From: Rapana venosa
Lineage: Eukaryota > Mollusca > Gastropoda > Neogastropoda > Muricidae
NCBI GenBank assembly: GCA_028751875.1
Contig: CM054140.1
Coordinates: 7,252,197 to 7,316,196, forward strand
Direction: 5' to 3'
DNA length: 64,000 nt
Shown here piece by piece: positions 55,551-64,000 of this stretch. Position 1 is the stretch's first letter, and each line of letters opens with the position of its first letter. The translations under genes and the position numbers were made by a program. The notes beneath the pieces were generated by a model. That model saw only the letters and a list, made by a program, of their open reading frames with translations. It did no database searches and was not told the origin of the DNA.

Positions 55551-56155
55551 CTACAGTACACTACATTACACTACACTACATTAACTACATTACATTACAT
55601 TACATTACATTACACTACACAACACTACACTACACTAGGCTACACTACACAACACTACACTACACTAGGCTACACTACACTACACTACACTACACTACAC
55701 CACACCACACCACACCACATTACACTACACTACTACACTACACTACACTACACTACACTACAATACAACACACTACACTACAATAACAGTACACTACAAT
55801 ACACTACAATAACAATACACCACAATAACAATACAATACAATAACAATACAATAACAATACAATAACAATACAATAACAATACACTACAATACAATAACA
55901 ATACACTACAATAACAATACACTACAATACAATACAATAACAATACACTACAATAACAATACAATACACTACAATAACAATACACTACAATACAATAACA
56001 ATACACTACAATACAATAACAATATAATACAATAACAATACACTACAATACAATAACAATACACTACAATAACAATACACTACAATACAATAACAATACA
56101 CTACAATACAATACAATAACAATACACTACAATAAATACACTACACTACAATACA
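55551..56155 (+). repeat. Satellite of TACAC, TACAT and AATAACAATAC units
   Basis: Begins at the exact 3' end of the family C SINE as CACTACAG/CACTACAT and changes along its length to AATAACAATACACTAC units. Confidence 0.92.
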
Positions 56156-56457
56156 CGATCTTCGTCCAGTTGACGCATCCCCACATAAAACCAGTAAACA
56201 GAAAAAAGCCCAAACATAATCATCACAGAGAAATATCACAACACGATTCCCAGCATCAGTAGGCTTAACCCACCCATCACAGGATGAAAATCGCCCACAC
56301 ATCAGCAGTATCTCAACCTCTCCTAAACTCACCCCTGTAAAACCCCATGCATTCATGTGAACACCAGGCTTCTGTTTAACAACAAGTGAATCACTGTAAA
56401 AAGCGCAAGATGTAGTGGAAATAGATTTATTTATTTTTTTAAATTTATTTTTTATTT

Positions 56458-56695
56458 TCATTTATTCTTTTATATCGAGGATAATGGAATAAGCACTGGT
56501 GTGCTTTTTTTTTTTATTTTACACCTAGTCCCCGTGTGTATGCGGTTTTGTAAATTTTGTCATCCGTTCCCACTCGCACTCAATGGCCTACTCTTCCGAA
56601 AAGCGGAACAGGTTTTAACGTGTGCGCAAGATGTTCTGCATGCATTCGCACACGGGACTTCGGCTTATAGTCTCATCCGAAGGAGTTTTGGGAGA
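56458..56695 (-). mobile_element. SINE core with tail 1
   Basis: TATATCGAGGATAATGGAAT to CTTATAGTCTCATCCGAAGG. Confidence 0.87.
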
Positions 56696-56902
56696 TGACT
56701 GTGTTAGCTGTGTGAATGAATGCAACACACCACACCAAACGATTAATCTAGTCAAATATTATATACCTTCATCATCCCATGAAGAGCAGCTGCAACACTG
56801 ACAGACACATCATTGATAGGAATCGTAAACTAGAAACGACGCAAGAAAGCTATGTTTCATATTATTGTTTAAACATTCCAAAATAACTTCAAATGACAAA
56901 AA

Positions 56903-56928
56903 TCACACACACACACACACACACCACA

Positions 56929-56983
<55 letters not shown>

Positions 56984-57028
56984 ACCATGCTGTGACTGGT
57001 TACCTACACTTGTTTTTCCCCAATATCT

Positions 57029-57083
<55 letters not shown>

Positions 57084-57105
57084 CTCTCTCTCCTCTCTTC
57101 TCTCT

Positions 57106-57132
<27 letters not shown>
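56903..57132. repeat. CA, CT and TA microsatellites
   Basis: (CA)n at 56903-56981, (CT)n at 57026-57105, (TA)n at 57106-57131. Confidence 0.92.
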
Positions 57133-57136
<4 letters not shown>

Positions 57137-57144
57137 CTACCAAT

Positions 57145-57490
57145 ATTCTATTCTATTCTTTTATTTCGAGGACAATGGATCAGCATTCACTGCTTTTTTT
57201 TTTTACATCCAGTCCTTGTGTGTTTGCAGTTTGTAATTTTGTCATCTGTTCCCACCGACACACAATTGCCTACTCTTCCAAAAAGCAGAACGGGTTTCAA
57301 CATGCAGGCATGATGTTCAGCATGCGTTCGCACACGGGACCACGGCTTCTAGTCTCATCCGAAGGACTTTTGAGGGGAGTGGGGCACTGATGCTAACTCC
57401 AGTGGAAAAACCCTCTTGAACGAGATTGAACCCGGGTCAGCAGATCATGAGAGCATCACTCTAACCACCAGGCTATCCCGTCCCCCAAAT
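57145..57490 (-). mobile_element. SINE, head B with tail 1
   Basis: TTTCGAGGACAATGGATCAG to ACCACCAGGCTATCCCGTCC in reverse orientation. Confidence 0.88.
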
Positions 57491-57544
57491 ACAAAATTAA
57501 GCAATGCGTTTCCTCTGCTTAAAGCTAGAGCCATTCTTCCAGCT

Positions 57545-57880
57545 AAGAGAACAGAAAGCGATAATCATGGGTTCGATCCCCATTTGAGCCCAAACTAGCT
57601 TTCTCTCATCTACTAGCCTAGACCTTGAGTGGTGGTCTGGGCGCTAGTCTTTTGGATGAGTCGATAAAGCGAGATCCTGCATGCAATACATATTAAGCTC
57701 ACATAAAAGAACACATGTCAACAAACGAGGTCCCCCTGGGAAAACTTATTGGAAAAAAGCCACTCTGATACTAATATGCTTGCAAGCAGGGAGAAAAAAG
57801 AATAACAAATAAAAAAGGCACTGCTCTGTGGCAAATTTCATGGACAGAAATTTGCCATGACAGAAACTGGTGATATAAAA
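57545..57880 (+). mobile_element. SINE family C, copy 3
   Basis: GGGTTCGATCCCCATTTGAG, GGTGGTCTGGGCGCTAGTCT, and a degraded body ending CATGACAGAAACTGGTGATA. Confidence 0.8.
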
Positions 57881-58050
57881 TACAACGCAATACAATACAA
57901 TACAGTACAATACAGTGCAATAGAGTACAATACAAGTAACACAATCCAATCCAATAAAATACAATGCGGTACAATGCAACACAGTACAATATAAAACAAT
58001 AATGATACAATGAAGTACAATATAAAGCAATACAATAAAATGATACAGCT
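57881..58050 (+). repeat. (AATAC)n satellite
   Basis: ACAATACAATACAGTACAAT-type pentanucleotide repeats starting at the SINE 3' end. Confidence 0.88.
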
Positions 58051-58198
58051 AAATTAAACAAAAATCTTTCCCATTACTTAATCAAACAAATCTCATTCAC
58101 CTCGCAGTCAAAAAAAAGAAAAAGAAAAGAAAGAAAGAAAAAGAAAAAAAAAAGTGTTATTGAAACTAGGATACTACCATCCACAACAACAATCACAC

Positions 58199-58199
<1 letters not shown>

Positions 58200-58239
<40 letters not shown>

Positions 58240-58240
58240 C
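58200..58240. repeat. (CA)n microsatellite
   Basis: A pure CA run of about 40 bases. Confidence 0.9.
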
Positions 58241-58302
58241 AACACACACCACACACCTTCAAACATACTAGTTTTGAACATAATCTATTCACTACACATA
58301 CA

Positions 58303-58662
58303 AGGAAGGAAGGAAGGTGGCAGGACGGTTAAGACGTTCACCTGCCAACAAGTAAACCGTGAGGTTCTGGGTTCGATTCCCAGCCTCGCCCTTTCTTCCC
58401 AGTTTGACAAAAAAATCGAACTGAATGTCAAAGTCCTTCGGATGAGACTATAAACCGAGGCCCCGTGTTCGAACGCAAGCAGAACATCTAGCTCGCGCAC
58501 ACGTTAAATCCTGTTCCGCTTTTCGGAAGAGTAGGCCATTATGTGCCGATGGAAACAGATGACAAAATTGACAAAACCGCATACACACGGGGACTGGATG
58601 TAAAAAAGCACATGAGTGTTTATTCCATTATCGTCGATATAAAAGAATAAATATAAAAGAAT
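58303..58662 (+). mobile_element. SINE, head A with tail 1
   Basis: GGACGGTTAAGACGTTCACC, GGTTCGATTCCCAGCCTCGC, TTCGGATGAGACTATAAACC, then tail 1 (GGACTGGATGTAAAAAAGCA to TCGTCGATATAAAAGAATAA). The key copy joining head A to tail 1. Confidence 0.93.
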
Positions 58663-58860
58663 AAATAAAATAAATAAGTACACCATCAGCAAACATGAAT
58701 TACAGCAGGGGAAAGGCATCAAGCCTCAGCTGATTCACTTTAGGTCCCTCTCTGCAAGAAGTGACCGGCTGATGCCTTATGCAAACCAGTGACCTTTGCA
58801 TCACGTTGTCATTCGTACAACGTGATGGACACTGTAGCCCGGAGGTCAAGTCCGTTGGAC

Positions 58861-58882
58861 TTAATAATAATAATAATTATTA

Positions 58883-58919
<37 letters not shown>

Positions 58920-58965
58920 CTTTATTATTATTATTAATATTATTATTGTTATTATTATTATTTCG
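58861..58965. repeat. (TTA)n microsatellite
   Basis: TAA/TTA triplet repeats in both senses. Confidence 0.92.
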
Positions 58966-59285
58966 TGGATAATGGAATAAGCATTAATGTGCCTTTTTAC
59001 ATCTAGTCCCCGTGTTTCTGCAGTTTTGTAAATGTTATCATCCCTTCCCACCGGCACACAATGGCCTGCTCTTCCGAAAAGTGGAACGGGTTTTAACTTG
59101 TGCGCAAGATGTTCTGCATGCGTTCGCACACGGGACCTCGGTTTATAGTCTCATCCGAAGGACTTTGTGGGGGAAGAAAAGTCGGCACTGATGTTAACTC
59201 CAAAGGAAAAATTCCTCCCGAACGAAATTCGAACCCGGGTCAGCAGATCACGAGCTCAATACACATTACTGTAACCACCTGCCTG
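58958..59285 (-). mobile_element. SINE, head B with tail 1
   Basis: TTTCGTGGATAATGGAATAA to GAACCCGGGTCAGCAGATCA in reverse orientation. Confidence 0.88.
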
Positions 59286-59299
59286 TCGCCACCCCCCCC

Positions 59300-59645
59300 C
59301 CCCACTCCTGTCCAAGAGGTCGTGTGTTTGCACCGCAGTGTTGGTGATTAATAGAGGGGATTTTTATGACCTTCTGGGTCAACTTAAAGCGCAGACCTGC
59401 CAATGCCTTTAATCCCCCCCTTTCCCCCCATGTACATAATATACACATGCAGAAAATCAGATGTGCACATTTCAGATCCCGTGATTCATGTCAGTGTTGG
59501 GTGGATTTCGGAGACAGGAACATACCCAGCGTACATCTCGAAGTCGGAATGCGGCTACCTTCATGGTGGGCAAAAATGGCTGCACATGCAAAATCTTACC
59601 ACTGGTAAAACACCGGAGCTCTAGCTGAGGAACGACAAACTTCAT
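59300..59645 (+). mobile_element. SINE family E with tail 2, copy 2
   Basis: AAGCGCAGACCTGCCAATGC, ACATGCAGAAAATCAGATGT, GGAACATACCCAGCGTACAT, then GAAGTCGGAATGCGGCTACC and GGAGCTCTAGCTGAGGAACG. Confidence 0.85.
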
Positions 59646-59714
59646 ACAAATACCACAATGCAAAAACGTACAGCCATATTTACAATAATGCCACACTGTT
59701 GTCAGTCCACTCAC

Positions 59715-59781
59715 CAGGTGTCACTTTGTTCTCTTGAGTGTACTGTTCGCTCCCCATCCCCTCCAAACTGGTGAAAGAAAC
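59715..59781 (-). CDS. Candidate exon of an unknown gene
   Basis: 67 bases between acceptor TATCTGTCTCTAG and donor GTGAGT. One frame is open (SFTSLEGMGSEQYTQENKV). No family is recognised and no neighbouring exon is identified. Confidence 0.25.
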
Positions 59782-59999
59782 CTAGAGACAGATAAGGCAG
59801 GCCCAGACCTGATTTTTTTAAAGGTAGTACCTAGAGCTACTGAGAGTGCTCATGAAACCGTACTGGAGACTGAGGATGTCTGATTAATTTTACAGTATAT
59901 TAGTCATTACTCATGAAAAGGTAAACCTGGGCAATTTGGCTGTAGTGCTATTTCCATGCAGATAGGCCCTAGTCTAAAGCAATACATGCGCACACACAA

Positions 60000-60859
60000 A
60001 ATAGAAGGGAGTGCTTACTTTACTTTTCCTTTTTCCTTCCGCTTGTACTCTGTGGCGTCGCGGGGAGATATAACTGTCTGTCTGCTGCAAGGCGGGTAGC
60101 TTGGAGGAGGGACAATCCAGGGACTTCAGTGTTTTACAAGGATCATTCGTGTCCCCTGGTCTACCTTGGCCTCGTGCAAGTACCTCAAGTTGTAAGCACG
60201 CAGGGTGCTGATTTTGGCGGCATCCGTATTTGAGGTTCCCGAACCACTTGGTCGTTGTTTTCAGATATGGTAGTAGGACGAGGTGTGGTCCTACCTTTCT
60301 ATTCACTGTTTCTTATCTTGTCCTATCCTGTCTTGTTGAGGCTTTCGAAGCAACTTCATACTCGCACGTTTACCAGTTTCTCCTCCAGGGCTTTTCTCAG
60401 GGCCATGTCTGGCACCTGGTAAGTGAGAGCGCAGGAAGTGGCGTTTGATCAGCTTTGCCTTGGGCTCATAGGGATGTTAGGATGTCGCAGAGGTGGGCAA
60501 GTTGATAGCTGACTGCGTTTCTTTTTGGACGCGTGTTCTATTTCTCTGTCCAGTTTTCCGTTTTGTGAATCTGCACTGAAGTACTTCAATGTCGTGACGC
60601 TTTAGTTGGGCCCCGTTGATGTGATTTTGAGCTTTCTGGAGTTCTAATGGCTACATGGTTCTGCTTTGCTTAAGTGATTTTCATGCCATAGTTTCACAGC
60701 ATGTATTGAGTATCTGTGTGCTCTTGCAGCTTGTCTTTGTTATAGTGATCATGACTTGATCGTAGAAACAGAAGTTCGTTGAGTTCTCCAGGTCTGAGTT
60801 GGCTTCTCTTTGTGATTCTGGTCCATAGTATTATTACTATATATATTATATATTTTTAG

Positions 60860-60901
<42 letters not shown>

Positions 60902-62930
60902 TATATATTATATATATTATGATGATGAAGAGTAGAGGGGAAAGGACGCAGCCCTGTCTCACCCCAGACGTCATAGGGAACCAGTTGGAAAGTCCACTTG
61001 GAGTGCGAACTGCGCTCTTGCTGTTGTTGTATACAGCCCTGATGTTATCTAAGAGCTGCCCCTTGATGTCATACTGCTCCAGGACCCTCCAGAGCTTATC
61101 TCTGTTCACTCTGTCAAATGCTTTTTCTTGGTCGACAAATACTAGGTGGAGTGCTTGATTGTACTCAAGAGCTCTCTCACTCAGTTGTCTCAGTGCAAAG
61201 ATCGCGTCAGTACAGCCTCTCCCTTTCCTGAAGCCAAACTGGACGTTACACAGTAGGTGTTCTGCTTTTGCTCTGGAGCGCTGCTCTAGGATTTTTGCGT
61301 ACATCTTTCCTACATGGCTGAGGAGTGAAATGCCCCTGTAGTTACTACAGTCCTTTTTACTGCCCTTCTTTTTCCATATTGGCACTACAATAGCGTTCTG
61401 CCAGTCTTCTGGAACTCTTCTTTCCTCCCAGGCCTTTTGGAAGATGGTTGTGATCCATTTGACTCCAGTCTCTCCACAGGCCAGGATGGCTTCTGTTGTT
61501 ATGCCATCTGCACCTCCTGCCTTCCCTTTAGGGCTAATCTTGATGGCCCTTCTTACTTCACACTCCAAGACGGTGGGTTCGGAGTGGTCTGGGTGGTTGG
61601 GAGTGAATTGTGGTTGTGTGTCAGTCGCCCCTGATGGGTTTAGAATGTCTTTAAAGTAATCTTCCTATCTCTGTATGATCTCATCCTCTTCCTGCAGTGG
61701 CTGTCCGTTTGCATCGTCGTAGTGTTGGGGTTAAAGGGTTCCTCCGTACTCGCATGGCTTTTACACTTTTGTAGCACTCTCTTGGGGAGTGTTTACACAT
61801 TTCGCTAAGTTCTTCACCATACTTTTTCTATGAAGCCTCCTTTGCTGCTCTCACCACCTGCTTGCTGTTTCTTCTTGGAGTCTGTAGTTCACGTAGTGAT
61901 CTTCTTGATTTGACTTCCATCAGATCTTGAAGAGTCTCTTCTTTTCTTTGATAGCCTCCTTGATTTCTTCATTCCACCACGCTGTCGCCTTTCTGGTTCC
62001 ATTTCTGTCCTTCCTGTTGCTGCATGCCTCTTGCAAGGTGTCCAGGATAGCTGTTTTAAAGCTACTCCAGGCCTCCTCAATATTCATATCTGTAGGGTCC
62101 ACCCCGTTCAGCTTATGAGCTACAGTGTTGAGGATGTGGTCCCGCACTTCAGCATTTTTGACATTTTTCATGTTGATCCTGTCTGCCTGTTTCCTTTTGC
62201 CTGGCGTCCTCTTCTCTCGTGTGTTGTGTTTCAGGATGACTGGTCTGTGGTCTGGGTCTAGGACCACGTTTGGAATAGTCCTCGCATCGGTAATGTTGTT
62301 TCTCATACCAGTTCTAATGTGATCTTACATTTGTGTTGTTCCACTTGTACCAGGTGTGGATTTGGCTGGGTCGATGTTGGAAGAAGATGTTGGGGATCAG
62401 TAGTTCATGCTCTGCGCACAGTTCCAGCACATGGTTGCCGTTGTAATTGCAGAGTGTTCGATGGTCACTGTGCGGGCCAAGATGCGGTGTCCATGGCGTT
62501 CTCCTCTCACCTAATCTGCCGTTGAAGTCTCCCATGACAAAGATCTTCACTGTCATGCACCCCGTTGATAAGGTCTGAGAGGTTTTCAAAGAAGTCATCC
62601 TTTTCTTCGTCCGAGTATGTGTCATTACAAGGCGCATAGGTCTGTGTGTAGTTTGCAATCTTCTTTCCTTCTCTCACTCTGATCTTGACGAGTCTCTCCG
62701 AGATGTACTCCGTGTACATAATGTCTTTTGCTTTATTTGGATGCAGGATAAATCCCACACCGTGCACTGCTCACACCGCTGCAGATGAGAATCCAGAGTC
62801 AGTTATCTTTGTCCCTGTACCTTTCCTTCTGGTGTCTGCTAAACCCATGATTGATATGTTGCGTTGGATCATAAATACCACTATTTCTGGTTCTTTTCGC
62901 TTATGCAGCAGATGATACATATCCCAACCG
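60000..62930 (-). mobile_element. LINE, near full length, decayed
   Basis: Read on the minus strand: endonuclease pieces (KIRVREGKKIANYTQTYAP, FVMGDFNGRLGERRTPW, DPDHRPVILK) at 62930-62250, a linker with TAWWNEEIKEAIKEKKRLF, then a 240-codon reverse transcriptase frame (VFVDQEKAFDRVNRDKLW, SGVRQGCVLSPLLF) at 61568-60940. After a (TA)n run at 60840-60920, broken pieces continue to the C-terminal end (NGKLDREIEHASKKK near 60530, LLPYLKTTTKWFGNLK near 60270). Stops and frame changes throughout. Confidence 0.9.
60838..60922. repeat. (TA)n inside the LINE reverse transcriptase
   Basis: TATATA/ATTATA repeats directly after the SPLLF codons, just before the place of the catalytic box. Confidence 0.9.
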
Positions 62931-63430
62931 ATTCATTATTTGAATGTCGCTGCCCGTGACCATTTATATCTCTTTAGTGTTTCTTGGGCAACATTTTATC
63001 CACTACCGGCTAGCTAGGCCCGTCCTACTGTTTGTGACAGTAGCCTACAGCTTAAGGATAAGCCCCTCACTTTGAATCCAAGTTTAGGCCAACACCATTC
63101 TTACAAATATGCTTCCACACGCTCAGGCCTCATAGGATAACATTAAGTTGTATATTTTCATATGTTTAAGATAGGCTAGTCTACAATGTAATAATTGTTT
63201 CCTACACCTAGACTATCACAAGTCTAGGTGTCTAAAAATCGGACATTCTTTATCTTCGTCATTGAAGGCTTCATTGGTGAAGTCAGCATTTCATGTATTT
63301 ATTTGTAAAAATGCTTATATGGTAATTACTACGTACAAACAATAACATTATAATAATTTTTTAGTTACTGTTATAGTTAATAGCAAAAGCAATTTAAATT
63401 AACATGACTTGCAATGTTTTTTTCTTTTCT
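62931..63430. other. Unassigned AT-rich DNA
   Basis: No coding, RNA or repeat signal recognised. Confidence 0.4.
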
Positions 63431-63625
63431 CAAAACCGTTTTGAAAGTTATGAAAGCTCATACAAAACATACGTATTTTCTTTCACATTGTATTTATAGT
63501 ACACTTTAAAAAAAAAATAGCCTCCCTTGCTTGCACACGTTTGGTGATGTTCCTAGGTGCTGTTTCAGCCATGGTTATAACGGTGATAAATCAGCTTCGT
63601 TTCTTAGCCAACGTGGGTAATGTAC
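63430..63625 (+). mobile_element. Diverged LINE 3' tail
   Basis: CATACAAAACATACGTATTT and TAGCCTCCCTTGCTTGCACA correspond to 53440-53460 and 54160-54180 in the LINE end at 53.4-54.2 kb, with the middle deleted. Confidence 0.45.
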
Positions 63626-63794
63626 ATTAGGAGCCCTAGTACTGAAACTATGCTGCACAAACCAGTGACTTTTGTCTCAGTCATCTGTGAACCCTGTTAC
63701 ATTTCAAATTACAATAATCATTGGCTTGCTTAATTTAAATAATGATCTGCTGATCCAGGTTGGAATTTCATTTTCACTTATCTAATTTCATTTC

Positions 63795-64000
63795 TACCAC
63801 TTTAAGTCACGGTAGATTTCTCTGCGTTAAATTCGGGCTGCTCTTCTCGGGGAAAGCGCGTCGCCACAAGAGCAGCGCCACCCATTTTTATTTCTTTTTC
63901 CTGTCAGCAACTGTTCATGTTTCCCTATCAGGGTGACTTTTATCTAAACATTTTGCCAGGGACAACTCTCTTGTTGCCGTAGGTTCTTTTACGTGCGCTA
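63795..64000 (-). mobile_element. SINE family C, cut by window end
   Basis: ACCACTTTAAGTCACGGTAG to CGTAGGTTCTTTTACGTGCG in reverse orientation; continues beyond 64000. Confidence 0.88.

Overview
The window is eukaryotic DNA from an invertebrate animal, most likely a mollusc and probably a gastropod. The phylum is an inference from the style of the SINEs, LINEs and FkbM gene; the species cannot be named from the sequence. The DNA is intron-rich and dominated by retroelements, CA/GT, CT/GA and AT microsatellites, poly-C/poly-G runs and minisatellites. Most long open frames are simple-repeat artefacts.

Layout. 1-1050: LINE reverse transcriptase fragment (minus). 1063-2413: minisatellite. 4571-9905 (minus): four exons of NSMCE1, a subunit of the SMC5/6 complex; the 3' exons with its RING-like domain lie off the left edge or are lost. 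9906-11289: divergent intergenic region. 11290-42442 (plus): complete DDX24 (DEAD-box RNA helicase) in 16 exons, which joins to 639 codons in one consistent reading frame. 42.5-50.4 kb: repeats, no recognised gene. 50611-51950 (plus): FkbM-type methyltransferase with an N-terminal membrane anchor; its frame is interrupted, so it is a pseudogene or carries sequence errors. 52-60 kb: SINEs, a LINE tail and satellites. 60.0-62.9 kb (minus): nearly full-length but decayed LINE. 63.8-64.0 kb: SINE cut by the window end.

Repeats. At least five SINE families are visible. One joins a tRNA-like 5' part to a 5S-rRNA-like segment. Two families (heads A and B) share a core and exchange two different tails. 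One (C) carries a long conserved body, one (D) is young with clean target-site duplications, and one (E) has its own core but uses a tail found on A/B elements. Several SINE ends have grown into satellites.

Gene structure oddities. In DDX24 there is a likely U12-type intron, a GC-AG intron, a tandemly duplicated acceptor, a quadruplicated exon-end/donor cassette and many (TG)n-rich acceptors. NSMCE1 exon 2 has a SINE six bases from its acceptor and four apparent homopolymer contractions. The segment 11.9-15.9 kb, a LINE inside DDX24 intron 1, has a homopolymer-smeared texture that looks like assembly or read error.
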